From assembly GCA_013416795.1 (NCBI GenBank), contig RQSC01000635.1, positions 63,772 through 81,699 on the forward strand: 17,928 bases of DNA. Direction: 5' to 3'. The translations under genes were made by a program, and so were the position numbers. Each line of letters begins with the position of its first letter. Within the stretch, counting starts at the first letter, position 1. Source of the stretch: Prasinococcaceae sp. CCMP 1430 (lineage: Eukaryota; Prasinodermophyta; Palmophyllophyceae; Prasinococcales; Prasinococcaceae). Below are positions 7,537 through 15,631 of this stretch, in pieces. The notes beneath the pieces were generated by a model. The model searched no databases and was not told where the DNA came from. It saw only the letters and a program-made list of their open reading frames with translations.

Positions 7537-7578
7537 CGCGCGCCGGGCGCGCCGGGCGCGCGCCGGGCGCGCGGGTGC
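7537..7578. repeat. CGCCGGGCGCG tandem-like repeat just after the VPS35 stop
   Basis: About three imperfect copies of an 11-bp self-complementary-rich unit fill the first 45 bp downstream of the TGA. This could form GC hairpins in the 3' UTR; it may equally be composition-driven. Confidence 0.6.
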
Positions 7579-7684
7579 GAGTGCGCGCCTGAGTGTGCAC
7601 TCATGTACTCGCTAAAGACGCATTCCCGCACGCCGTCTCGAGGGAGCGCGGCTTCCTGCACGGCGCGACCCCCGCTGCGCGCGC

Positions 7685-8029
7685 TCAGTCCGACCCGCTG
7701 TCGTCGCCGTCGTCGTCGCTGCTGCTCTCGTCGCGGGTCCTGCGCGGCGCGTCGGGCCTGTTCTCGCCCTCCTTGGGCGGCGCGTAGCGGTCGAAGCCCT
7801 CCGCCTCGATGCGCTGCTGGCGCTGCAACTCGCGGCGGCGGCGCACCTCCTCGAGGCGCGCGGCGATCTTCGGGTCGATGGGCGCCGCGGGCGCCTCGGC
7901 GGCGCGCGCCGCGCCGCGGCGCGCCTGCGACGCCTCGTCCTCCTCGTCGCTGCTGTTTGGCGGCAGCATGCCCACGTTGCGGCGCACGGGGGCCTCGTCC
8001 TCCTCCTCATCGCTCGAATTGGGCGGGAG
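7685..8029 (-). CDS. Small acidic/basic protein with duplicated LPPNSSDEE motif (5' end missing)
   Basis: The minus frame encodes 114 residues ending at TGA 7685-7687. Domains in order: LPPNSSDEEEDEAPVRR, then GMLPPNSSDEEDEA (the second copy of the motif), an Ala/Arg linker, a highly charged helix (IDPKIAARLEEVRRRRELQR), the segment GFDRYAPPKEG, and an acidic serine tail (ESSSDDDGDDSGSD). Ser runs followed by Asp/Glu are typical casein kinase 2 targets. No ATG precedes the first motif, and the frame meets TGA at 8050-8048, so the exon probably starts at an acceptor near 8030 (GAAG|CTC), with a CTGAAC branch-like site about 20 bases upstream; earlier exons would lie towards or beyond the gap at 8093. 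The first in-frame ATG is 7969. The charged helix is only loosely reminiscent of small phosphoproteins such as the PP28 family; I do not claim membership. It converges with VPS35 across 151 bp. Confidence 0.7.
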   Translation of the reverse strand, partial: LPPNSSDEEEDEAPVRRNVGMLPPNSSDEEDEASQARRGAARAAEAPAAPIDPKIAARLEEVRRRRELQRQQRIEAEGFDRYAPPKEGENRPDAPRRTRDESSSDDDGDDSGSD

Positions 8030-8092
8030 CTTCGTTGGTCGACGCGTTCAGCGGCCGCACCGCGCGTCAGACGGTGATTGCGCGTCGGTGGG

Positions 8093-8093
8093 N
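8093..8093. other. Single n, interpreted as collapsed assembly gap
   Basis: It lies about 60 bp upstream of the putative 5' exon boundary of the LPPNSSDEE gene; beyond it the DNA is non-coding and repeat-bearing. Confidence 0.6.
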
Positions 8094-8171
8094 GCGCGCG
8101 CTGTGGGCCGGCCGCCGGCGCGCCGCCGCGCGCCCCGCCATCAAACGCCACGCGTCGAACCCTAGCGCATG

Positions 8172-8537
8172 GATTTTGATGGGGCGACGACACCGACGAC
8201 ACCGACGGCCCCGCGCCATTGATTTTGATAAGGATTCGCATTCGAAAGACACCAGAAGTCGATCCAATTGATTTTGACGAGGGGCGTTGGAGACGGCTCG
8301 AAGCAGCTCGACCGCGTGGCTTCACGTGTGTACATGTGTGTAGTCTACTGACGCTGCACTCTGTGGGCAGAGGCGCCCACGGGAGCCGCGCGACGGGACC
8401 GAGGCACCGTCGCAGCACAAAACGTACGCGCAGATCACATCGAAAGGGCGAGACGTTCCTGTTCGAATTGACGTATTTCATGTCAAAACGAAAGCGCAAT
8501 GGCGCGACGGAAATCCAAGTGATTTTGATGAGGGGCG
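8172..8537 (+). repeat. Four copies of a GATTTTGAT-centred repeat, first three at 49-bp intervals
   Basis: GATTTTGA(T/C) occurs at 8172, 8221, 8270 and 8521. The first three start exactly 49 bp apart. Copies three and four share a longer unit, ATCCAA(T/G)TGATTTTGA(C/T)GAGGGGCG, and copy one is followed by GGGGCG. The interunit sequence is otherwise diverged, so this is either a decayed tandem repeat or a phased protein-binding array. Confidence 0.75.
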
Positions 8538-8551
8538 CGCGCGCGCGCGCG
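8535..8551. repeat. (GC)n alternating run
   Basis: Seventeen bases of strict G/C alternation directly after the fourth GATTTTGAT copy. Such runs are prone to Z-DNA and to sequencing or assembly trouble. Confidence 0.85.
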
Positions 8552-8600
8552 TCGCGCTTTTTTTGCCGCGGGCGCGGGCGGGGCGTGTGGGGGGGTGGGA

Positions 8601-8601
8601 N
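8601..8601. other. Single n, interpreted as collapsed assembly gap
   Basis: The inositol-monophosphatase reading stops exactly here, in mid-motif after DPLDGTTN; the other side shows no continuation. Confidence 0.8.
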
Positions 8602-8779
8602 AGTTGGTGGTGCCATCGAGCGGATCGACCATCCACGTGGGCGCGTCGGTCAGCTCGGGGGTGCCGCCCGTAGCGGACTCCTCCTCTCCGATGAAGCAGT
8701 GCGAGGGGAACTCGGCGCGCAGGCGCCCCAGGATGAGCTCCTCGCAAGCTTTGTCCGTTTCCGTGACGAGGTCCACATC
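8602..8779 (-). CDS. Inositol monophosphatase family, exon fragment
   Basis: On the minus strand about 60 codons read [16 protein letters not shown], then [12 protein letters not shown] and [11 protein letters not shown]. This is the N-terminal catalytic half of the Mg-dependent, Li-sensitive inositol monophosphatase family (hydrolysis of inositol phosphate to inositol, cytosolic). Visible metal and substrate residues are the Glu pair of GEE (8686-8681), the two Asp of DPLDG (8626-8624 and 8617-8615) and the following Thr. The protein is cut by the gap immediately after TTN, so the C-terminal half is absent. The usual N-terminal helix preceding DLVTETD is also absent: upstream is Pro/Ser low-complexity without an ATG, running antisense into the HECT gene start. 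It is therefore an internal exon or a truncated piece. Confidence 0.9.
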
Positions 8780-8873
8780 CGCCGCGGCCGCCGGCGACGA
8801 GAGTGGCCGCGGCGGCGACGGCGGCGGCGGCGGCGGCGGCGGCTCGTCGCAGGAAGATCCCGATGAGGGGTCG

Positions 8874-11800
8874 ATGCTCACCTTTCACGAGCGCCTGCTG
8901 GTGCGCCAGGTGGAGGAAATTCGCGCGTACGAGCGCAACCAGCGCGAGAAGCTCGGCTTGTCGACGTACATGCCGCTCGCTGATCGCGCGGGGATGCCCG
9001 CGCTGACGGACCGCAGCCTCGAGTGGCGCTGGCGGGAGATGTTCAACGTGGCGGGCTCGACGGACCAGTCCCTGCTGCGCGACTACCTGCGGGTGAGCAG
9101 CACACTGGATCAGAGCCTGCCGGCCGAGACGCGGCGCGCCGAGTCCGAGATTCGCAGCGTCTTGCTCGGCTCGCTCGCCGACTATCTGAACGGCTCCGCC
9201 GCGGTCACCGCGGCCGAGGCGCGGCTGTGTGAGACGAGCCTGAAGCACCACCGCATGTGCACGACATACGACCGCGCGGCGTTCTGCGTCGGCAGTTTCG
9301 TCAACGCCGCACCCGCCGCCGTGTCGCGCATGAAGTGCGCGCCGAACGTCATATCGGGCATGTGCGCCGGCGCTGAGTACGGCTGGCCGATCGGCCAGGG
9401 CGTGGCCAAGTTCTGCGCCAACGGGCTCGTCGTGTTGGCCACCTGGAAGCACGCGGCCCCCGATGCCCGCTCGGCTGCCATGCACGCGCTGCTCATCACC
9501 ATGCACAAGTGGCTGATGGACCCGTACGACCCCCCCGAAGATGGCATCGAGGTGGCCGACTGCAACTGCGAGGCTCCGGCGCTTGCTGCGACGTGCTTCC
9601 TGGAGCGCGCGTTCGTGCGCGCCGGCAAGCTGGTCACGGAGGTCACGCTCGCATACGACAAGCTCGCGCAGCTCACCATGAGCATGCTCGAGGTCACGCA
9701 GGAGAAGGGCGGCAACCCGTTCTGCGTGTCGCACATCCTGCGCATGAAGGGCGGCGCGGCGCGCCTCGCCTCGCTGCCGGACTCCGAGGAGGCGCTCGGA
9801 GGCTGGGTGCAGGGAGTGCCTCTCGTGCACGCGATCGCCCTGTCCACGTGTATGTTGGACACGCTCGACGACCGAGGCTCCAAGCGCGAGGTCATGCTGG
9901 CCTTCGATCGCGTACTCGACACGGCGCGGGACCAGGGAGAGGAGCGCCGCTGGCACGGGTGGTCGCAGGAGGCTGACGATTGCAGCGCGCACGCCTTCGG
10001 CTCGTACCTCCTGCTGAGCAACTTCGCCAGCGTGCCGTTGCTGACCACGCTGTGCAAGCTTGCGTCGGAGTCGGAGCTCGCCGTCAAGTTGCTGTCGAAG
10101 GTTGCGACCTCCAGGGTCGGCTATCTCTGCCTGTGCTTGGTCGCCCGAAAGTTCAGGACGGGCGACAGCGAGACCGAAACCGCGGCGACGCACGCGCGCG
10201 CCGCGGATCTTGACGCGCAGGAGGACTTTCTGGACGGCTTTCACGTGGACCGCACGTGGGATTCGTACGAAATGGACGACTTCGATGCCGACTCGGAGCT
10301 GATGCCGCTCCTCGGCCGCTCGCTGCATTCCACCGACCCAGCGGACGAGCCTTACGGCCCGCCGTGGCTGACGTGGCGAAAGCAAACTCGCGACCTGCCC
10401 ACTGCTCTCGAGGCGACCAAACGACACTTCGAAAGCGCGGGTGCGGCCAACGGCGCGGAAGCGCTGGTTCGCGCCTGGCCAGGGCCCGCGCCCTGCCCGC
10501 GCGCCGACGCGGGGACGCCAGGCGAGAGCGGCGCGGCCGCGAGCAGCAGCAGTGCCAATGGCACGCGAAGCGGCAACGGGAGCGCGACGCAATGGCCTGG
10601 CTCCGTCGGTGCGCCCGATCTCGCGACTGCGTACACAGTCATGCAAGTCCTGGCCGAGGCTGCAGCCAAGATGGGCCTCGCGGAAGAGGAGAGGAGGGTG
10701 GAGGCCAAAATGTCAGAGCTCATCGGCGGCATGACGCTGCGCGAGAAGCGCGTGTGGCTGTGGCGGCAGATCAGGACGCCCTGGGCGGGTGGCGACCGCG
10801 TCGATGGTGATGGCCCGTCGTCACCCGTGTCCGAGGGCGAGGACGAACTGATCCCGCCTGGCTTCGCGGACGCAAACGCGGGCGCGGGAAGGCAGGCGCC
10901 CAGCGGTCACGCGCGCCGCGCACCGAGAGGCCGGCGTCGTCGGCGGGCGGCCACGACGAACGACCTCGCTGACACCGATGCTGACTCGGACTACAGCTCT
11001 GATGGGGATGAGTCAGACACATCCGAGGGCTTCACGTTCATCGAATGTGACCGCTCGAGCGTGCGGACCACGATCGAGGGCTTGTTAGGGCAAATGCACG
11101 ATGGCATCGGAGTGGCGGGCAATCCGCTGGTGGACCTGGAGGTCGCCTTCACTGGCGAGTCGAGCGCAGGCTCGGCCGTTGTGCGCGAGTGGCTCACGGT
11201 GGCCACCAAGGCGCTGCTCAGTGCGGAGGCGGGGATCTTCGCCAGCCTTGATGGGGGCCGCACCTTTCGCCCGTCCGCCGCGGCTTTCCCGCACGTTGCG
11301 CTCGAGGAAGAGCACGAACGGCTGGAGGCGCTTCGGGCGGCGATTAGTGAAGCCACGACAACGGGCGGAGATGATGTGGGTCGCGATGAGGCAGCGGATG
11401 CCTTGTGGGATGATGCGTTTGACCCGTCGGAAGGACCAGAATTTCGCGCGTCGGAAGGAGCAGAGTCTGCGACGTCTGCGCCTGCGCCCGCCGCTGGGAG
11501 CGGCTCAACGGCCGTCGCATTTGAGTCCATAGTGGCCAACACTCTCGGGTTGTTCGAGATTCAAGGGCGCGTGCTAGGCTTCGCGCTGGCACACCAGGAG
11601 TACATTCCTCTGCGCCTGTGCCCGATGTGGGCCAAGCTCATCTTGCGCGACGGCCAGCCGTGGGAGCCCAGCGACGACGAGGTCAAGACCTTCGACGCCG
11701 ACTTTGCACGCGCCAAGGTCAACTTCCTGCGCAACAATGACATCGACGAGCTCTATCTCGGTCTCGACTGGACGGATGCCGTCGAGGACAGGCAGGCAGA

Positions 11801-12692
11801 GGCAGCCGAGGCAGAGGACCCCGAGGGCGCCGAGGAAGGCTCTGACGCCTCCGACGGGAGCAGCATCAGCGACGCCAGCGAGGCGCTCGACGACGGGGAG
11901 ATCGATGCCGCCGCCAGGGCTTTGGTCCGCGCGCGCTGCGCGAGCCGCGTGCCCCTGCCGCCGCCGAGCGGGGCATCCAACACCTTCCACTTGTCCTACT
12001 ACGTCAACTTCTTCCGCGCGCTCGCGGACCAGGGCTGCTGCCTCGACCGCGATGCGCTCGATGAGGCGCGCTCGCTCGCCGAGGATTGCGAGGTGAGCGA
12101 GGCAAACAAGGACGAGTACCTGAAGCGGGTGATCGAGTACCGCATGTTCGCGTCGGTCGAGGCCGCCTCGCGCGCGTTCCTGCGCGGCCTGCACGTGGCG
12201 GTACCCCCCGAGGTGCTTCGCAGGCTGGCCGAGGTTGTGTCGCCTCAGGACTTCTGCGACATCATCAGCGGCGTGGGAGACATCGATGTGGATGACTGGG
12301 AGGCCAACACCAAGTACCAAGGTGCTCTGCACGAGAGTCATGAGGCCGCGAAATGGTTCTGGTCCATCGTGCGTGATGACCTGCACGACGAACAGCGCAG
12401 GCAATTGCTTGCCTTCGCCACGGGCTCGAGCCTGGTCCCGCTCGGCGGATTCGGGGCCTTGCGTGGCTTCGCCGGTGGGACGCACGTATTCACGCTGTGC
12501 GACAGCCCGGCGTCCGCCGCACCAGACCTCCAATTGCCGCGCGCGCACGCGTGCATATGCACGCTCGACTTGCCCATGTACACGTCGCGACAGGTCATGG
12601 CACAGAAGCTCGTCACAGCGATCGAGTTTGGCTCGGCGGGCTTCGATGAGGGTGCGGTGGCGGGCGCGGGCGGCATCTCGGATGACGAGTAG
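8874..12692 (+). CDS. HECT-domain E3 ubiquitin ligase, 1272 aa, single exon
   Basis: The frame is open from the gap at 8601 to TAG 12690-12692. I choose ATG 8874 ([15 protein letters not shown]) because everything upstream is either GGC-repeat or antisense to the inositol-monophosphatase exon. The C-terminal 550 or so residues form a HECT domain: VVREWL in the N-lobe (about 769), [20 protein letters not shown] (about 899-918), NNDIDELYL (about 953), [19 protein letters not shown] (about 1145), [15 protein letters not shown], then LPRAHACIC with the catalytic Cys at residue 1227 (codon 12552-12554) and [17 protein letters not shown] ligases accept ubiquitin from an E2 on that Cys and pass it to substrate. 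Two N-lobe loops are unusually long (about 75 and 65 extra residues). The first 690 residues are largely alpha-helical in look, with no domain I recognise, followed by a D/S-rich acidic stretch (about 697-722). The gene is convergent with the CD36-like gene. Confidence 0.93.
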   Translation: MLTFHERLLVRQVEEIRAYERNQREKLGLSTYMPLADRAGMPALTDRSLEWRWREMFNVAGSTDQSLLRDYLRVSSTLDQSLPAETRRAESEIRSVLLGSLADYLNGSAAVTAAEARLCETSLKHHRMCTTYDRAAFCVGSFVNAAPAAVSRMKCAPNVISGMCAGAEYGWPIGQGVAKFCANGLVVLATWKHAAPDARSAAMHALLITMHKWLMDPYDPPEDGIEVADCNCEAPALAATCFLERAFVRAGKLVTEVTLAYDKLAQLTMSMLEVTQEKGGNPFCVSHILRMKGGAARLASLPDSEEALGGWVQGVPLVHAIALSTCMLDTLDDRGSKREVMLAFDRVLDTARDQGEERRWHGWSQEADDCSAHAFGSYLLLSNFASVPLLTTLCKLASESELAVKLLSKVATSRVGYLCLCLVARKFRTGDSETETAATHARAADLDAQEDFLDGFHVDRTWDSYEMDDFDADSELMPLLGRSLHSTDPADEPYGPPWLTWRKQTRDLPTALEATKRHFESAGAANGAEALVRAWPGPAPCPRADAGTPGESGAAASSSSANGTRSGNGSATQWPGSVGAPDLATAYTVMQVLAEAAAKMGLAEEERRVEAKMSELIGGMTLREKRVWLWRQIRTPWAGGDRVDGDGPSSPVSEGEDELIPPGFADANAGAGRQAPSGHARRAPRGRRRRRAATTNDLADTDADSDYSSDGDESDTSEGFTFIECDRSSVRTTIEGLLGQMHDGIGVAGNPLVDLEVAFTGESSAGSAVVREWLTVATKALLSAEAGIFASLDGGRTFRPSAAAFPHVALEEEHERLEALRAAISEATTTGGDDVGRDEAADALWDDAFDPSEGPEFRASEGAESATSAPAPAAGSGSTAVAFESIVANTLGLFEIQGRVLGFALAHQEYIPLRLCPMWAKLILRDGQPWEPSDDEVKTFDADFARAKVNFLRNNDIDELYLGLDWTDAVEDRQAEAAEAEDPEGAEEGSDASDGSSISDASEALDDGEIDAAARALVRARCASRVPLPPPSGASNTFHLSYYVNFFRALADQGCCLDRDALDEARSLAEDCEVSEANKDEYLKRVIEYRMFASVEAASRAFLRGLHVAVPPEVLRRLAEVVSPQDFCDIISGVGDIDVDDWEANTKYQGALHESHEAAKWFWSIVRDDLHDEQRRQLLAFATGSSLVPLGGFGALRGFAGGTHVFTLCDSPASAAPDLQLPRAHACICTLDLPMYTSRQVMAQKLVTAIEFGSAGFDEGAVAGAGGISDDE

Positions 12693-12798
12693 CGGCGCAA
12701 CCACTCAATCAATTATTTTTGGTGAAGTACACATTTTACATTGCGTAGAGGCAGGCGCCGCTTTCGAAGCGCTGAGCCGCGAGCGCCAGGAGCATCGC
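12693..12798. other. Compact shared 3' region of convergent genes
   Basis: Only 106 bp separates the HECT and CD36-like stop codons. It contains an AT-rich core (AATCAATTATTTTTGG, about 12706-12722, and ACATTTTACATT at 12730-12741), the probable 3' end signals for one or both transcripts. Confidence 0.55.
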
Positions 12799-14535
12799 TC
12801 AGGCGTGTCCGCCGCCGCCTGGCCCTCGCGTCTGTGGGCTGTTTTCCACGCTGTCGAGCAGCGCCTCCGACGCCTCGTTCTCGACCCCTTCTTCGCGAGG
12901 CGCCAGGAGCGCGCGCCAGACCAGCCGTCCCACCGACGCGAGCCCCGCGGCGCACAGCACGCACCCCAAGACGCCTGTCGTCGTCAGAACGACGGTCGCG
13001 GCTTTGAGCAGCCTCAGATTCTTTTTCACCTGCTTGAGCGCCAACGGAGTCGCAACCCCGCCCTTCTCGAGCCACATGAGGGGCACGAGCGCGGGGCTGA
13101 TGTCCTCGAAGAGTGTCACGTTCTTTGTCCGCCCTGTGGCGAGCACCTTTGCATCGAGCCACACGTTCGCCTGCAAGCGCTGCAGCCCGTTGAGCGTCGC
13201 TCCCGACGTGGGCTCCACGTCCAACATGGTGTCGTGGAGTGCCCTGTCCGGCATCACATCGCCGTGGATCCTCGACAGCAGAGGCGCGTCGCCCCCCCCG
13301 AGCTCCGTGCCATTGAATGCGCCCTGCACGTCGAGGAAGTGCGGCTTCGACAGAAACAGGGGCAAGCCAAGGCCGCATCGAGTGGCGTTCATGACACCAC
13401 TCGGGCCGTACGCGAACCACCTCGCGTTTGCTGGGTAGACCTGCGCGCTCAAGTAGTCGTCGTGCTTGATCGTGAAGCGCAGCGTGGGGACGCCGTCCAC
13501 GTCCGAGCGCTCGCCATCGACGTTGACTAGGGTGGACGAGCGATTGACCTCCTCCGCCCATACGACGAGCTCGTCCGTGGATCTGACGCCGGGGCCGAAC
13601 ATGGTGCCGTCCGAGCCTGTCACCTGGTTCTGCTCGGGGGTAGGCCACACGGGCACCTGGGTGTCCGCGTTGCACGGCAAGCTCGCGCAGCACTTGATGG
13701 ACTCATAGCCTTTCCACATGGTGTAGTTGCCAACGCCCTTCGCGTGCGGCAGCCCCGCGTCCTGCTCGGACATATCCTCGGACTCCTCCGTTGGGATCTC
13801 AGTCATGTTGGCGTGGCCCGACAGTCCGGGTATGCCCGCGCCAAGCGGCAGCAACGAAGAAATCATGGGGATCGTCGCAAGCAGCTGCGCGATGAGCGGG
13901 TCATCGAATCCGAACGCAAGCTGCGCGACCGTGCGGTTGACAAAGAGCAGGTCAGTGAATCTCTTTGGGAAGCGCCTCTGGAGCTCCGAGACCAGCTCCG
14001 CAACGACCAGTTCCTCGGCCGGGCTGAGCTGTCCGGCGATGGGACCCGCCAAGGAAAGCGCCGCGAGGATCGCCGCGTTGACGGTCGTCACGTTGTCGTC
14101 GGCGTGCGCTCCGGGCACGCTGCGGGACGGGTCCAGCGAGTAGTGCTCGTACGTGCGGTAGCGGACGTGGCGCTCGCCGCTGTCGTCCTTTCTCCAGGCC
14201 ACGTCGCGTTGCTCCCTGTGCCACACCCAGTGGTACGGCCCCATCTCCCTGAGCAAGGGCTTGTCCCCCCGCATCACGCCCTCCGGATTTTCAATGTTGA
14301 AGTAGTATCCCTTCAGCCACATCTCCGCGAGCGCCTCGTCGGCGGGCACCCCGCCAGCCCACGCGCGATACCCGAACGTGCCCTCGCCGGTCTCGCCGTC
14401 GAGCGCGACCATTGCGCCAGCCTGTCTGTCGGCGAGCCCGCGTAGCGCGGCCGGCGCGATGGCGAGCGCCGCGACGGCCACCGCCGCGCCAACGGTCGCT
14501 GCGGCCAGCGCCCGTCCGCCGCGCAGACACGCCAT
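12799..14535 (-). CDS. CD36/LIMP-2/SR-B class scavenger receptor
   Basis: ATG 14535 gives 578 aa with the two-TM, hairpin-like topology of the CD36 family: an N-terminal membrane segment (about 9-31), a large ectodomain and a C-terminal membrane segment (about 512-536), with short cytosolic tails. Family blocks seen are YYFNIENPEG followed by REMGPYHW (77-103), PVWPTPEQNQVTGSDGTMFG (295-314), RCGLGLPLFLSKPHFLDVQG (386-405), and RLQANVWL (453-460). There are eight N-glycosylation sequons (148, 200, 243, 270, 331, 383, 408, 472) and Cys 282, 283, 288 and 387. The C-terminal tail contains EASEALLD, a dileucine near acidic residues reminiscent of, but not identical to, the lysosomal-sorting signal of LIMP-2. 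The role by family is binding or transport of lipids and lipoproteins, or recognition of microbes, at the plasma or lysosomal membrane. An in-frame ATG at 14661 was not used because it would put 42 low-complexity residues before the anchor. Single exon. Confidence 0.93.
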   Translation of the reverse strand: MACLRGGRALAAATVGAAVAVAALAIAPAALRGLADRQAGAMVALDGETGEGTFGYRAWAGGVPADEALAEMWLKGYYFNIENPEGVMRGDKPLLREMGPYHWVWHREQRDVAWRKDDSGERHVRYRTYEHYSLDPSRSVPGAHADDNVTTVNAAILAALSLAGPIAGQLSPAEELVVAELVSELQRRFPKRFTDLLFVNRTVAQLAFGFDDPLIAQLLATIPMISSLLPLGAGIPGLSGHANMTEIPTEESEDMSEQDAGLPHAKGVGNYTMWKGYESIKCCASLPCNADTQVPVWPTPEQNQVTGSDGTMFGPGVRSTDELVVWAEEVNRSSTLVNVDGERSDVDGVPTLRFTIKHDDYLSAQVYPANARWFAYGPSGVMNATRCGLGLPLFLSKPHFLDVQGAFNGTELGGGDAPLLSRIHGDVMPDRALHDTMLDVEPTSGATLNGLQRLQANVWLDAKVLATGRTKNVTLFEDISPALVPLMWLEKGGVATPLALKQVKKNLRLLKAATVVLTTTGVLGCVLCAAGLASVGRLVWRALLAPREEGVENEASEALLDSVENSPQTRGPGGGGHA

Positions 14536-15124
14536 TGGCCCGGAGGGGGGGAGGGGGCGTGGGGGGAAGGAGGGGGGGGAGGCAGCAGCAAGGGCCTCGC
14601 CGGGGCCCACCAGCGGCAGCGCGTGCGCGTGCGCGCGCTGCCGCTCAAAGACAGCGCACACAGAAGTGAATGCGGCGGCTCGCCCGAGTCGAGGTCACAG
14701 GAAGCGGGATAGAGCCGCGCCTCGCACGAAGGTACGGGGGCGGAGGGAAGTGCGGGGAAGGGGGGGGGGCGGAGGGGGGGGGGCGCTGGGCGCCACGCTG
14801 CGTCGCCCCCGCCAGCTGTGGCGCGCCAACACCCCTCCCCGCCAAGCAAAATAACGTCATATCAAAACGCATTTGACACGCGCCGAACCCAACCCCTCAT
14901 CACCAATGTAGACTACAGCACAGGACGTACATAGTACAGTACTTGTCATGAGATCTCATGCGCTAACGGGAGATTTATGCAAAAAAACGCGACGTTTCCT
15001 TTGGGTTTTGATGGTCTGTTCAAAACGCACTGGTTTTCGGGCGGGCGGCGGAGCGGGCAGTGGATAAGGGAGGTGCGCGGGTCTGATTTGGGTAGGGTTC
15101 AAATCTCCTTTTTCTGTGCTGACC
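14536..15124. other. Intergenic region upstream of the CD36-like gene
   Basis: 14536-14850 is very GC-rich with long G runs (14755-14785). 14851-15030 is an AT-rich island with TCAAAACG at 14862 and 15020, GTAGACTAC (14909-14917) and ACGTTTCCT (14992-15000). No supported gene is seen. It must hold the CD36-like promoter (minus strand) and the 3' flank of the EGF/laminin gene. Confidence 0.55.
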
Positions 15125-15129
15125 CTACC
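15091..15129. repeat. 8-bp inverted repeat GGTAGGGT/ACCCTACC
   Basis: Arms at 15091-15098 and 15122-15129 are perfect and separated by 23 bp that includes CCTTTTT. It lies at the 3' end of the EGF/laminin gene and might act at transcript ends; no function is claimed. Confidence 0.6.
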
Positions 15130-15631
15130 TCAAAATGCGAACCCTAACTCCCGCGCCGCCGCCGCCGCCGCCGTCGGCGCGCCGGCCGACGCCCAGGTGA
15201 AGTGGCCTTCGATCGTGTAGAAGCGCGAGCGGGTTCGGGATGGTGGACAGGAATGTCCACTCCTTGTCCCCGACTACGTCGAAGTTGGAATTGATCGCAC
15301 AGTGCTCCTGCACACAGGCGCGGGGAGTGGCGTGCTCTCTACCCGCGCGGATGCCCATGTATAGCTGCGGGGTGTAGAGGTATTCGCGCACAGTCGCGCG
15401 GATGCGCGCGCGCGTCCAGCGCACGTTCAGGCGCAGCTCCGGGTAGCGCTCGCGCGACCATGCATAGAGGGTCTCCTTGGTCATCGCATCGTAGTCAGGC
15501 TCGGTGACGTTGTCGACCGGCCGGCCGCCGATGTAAAGGATGGCATCCATGCCCGAGCCGCGACCGTTGTATGCCGCCGCCTCGCGAAGCGCTGCTTCCG
15601 CCTCCAGGCGCTCCTTCGTGCTCCTGTCGTT
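15125..15631 (-). pseudogene. Continuation of the EGF/laminin protein beyond an in-frame TAG
   Basis: Immediately after the TAG at 15634-15632 the same frame continues as plausible protein: NDRSTKERLEAEAALREAAA, MDAILYIGGRPVDNVTEPDY (ATG 15550), ETLYAWSRERYPELRLNVRW, and an INSNFDVVGDKEWTFLSTIP block. The frame closes at 15125, but around 15225 a better reading moves to another frame (RFYTIEGHFTWASAGAP, ending at TGA 15132-15130), suggesting a frameshift. No ATG lies between the TAG and 15550. This is most simply the C-terminal part of the same extracellular protein, now separated by a nonsense codon. An independent gene starting at 15550 is possible but would begin mid-domain. The family of this C-terminal portion is not recognised. 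Confidence 0.55.

Larger units (their letters stand above)
8094..8600. other. Non-coding segment between two gaps
   Basis: 507 bp bounded by n on both sides. No frame gives convincing protein. It is AT-richer than the surrounding genes and holds the GATTTTGAT repeats, GTAGTCTAC (8339-8347), ACGTTCCT (8453-8460), TCAAAACG (8483-8490) and a GC dinucleotide run. Repeat content could explain why the assembly broke on both sides. Confidence 0.65.

Noticed and set aside
8595-8873. Upstream ATG at 8595 as HECT start
   Set aside because: The extra 93 residues are antisense of the phosphatase exon plus a GGC repeat and cross the gap.
8478-10646. 722-codon open frame on the minus strand opposite the HECT gene
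   Set aside because: High-GC antisense shadow: the plus strand carries recognisable HECT sequence, and only the last 60 or so codons before the gap (phosphatase motif) are real on this strand.
15050-15116. tRNA-like stretch with A-box-like GGGCAGTGGATAAGG, B-box-like GGTTCAAATCT and a T run
   Set aside because: No acceptor, anticodon or T stem can be paired; at most a decayed tRNA-derived relic.
15091-15150. Telomere-like GGTAGGGTT/AACCCTAAC
   Set aside because: Only isolated units, in opposite orientations, with no tandem array.
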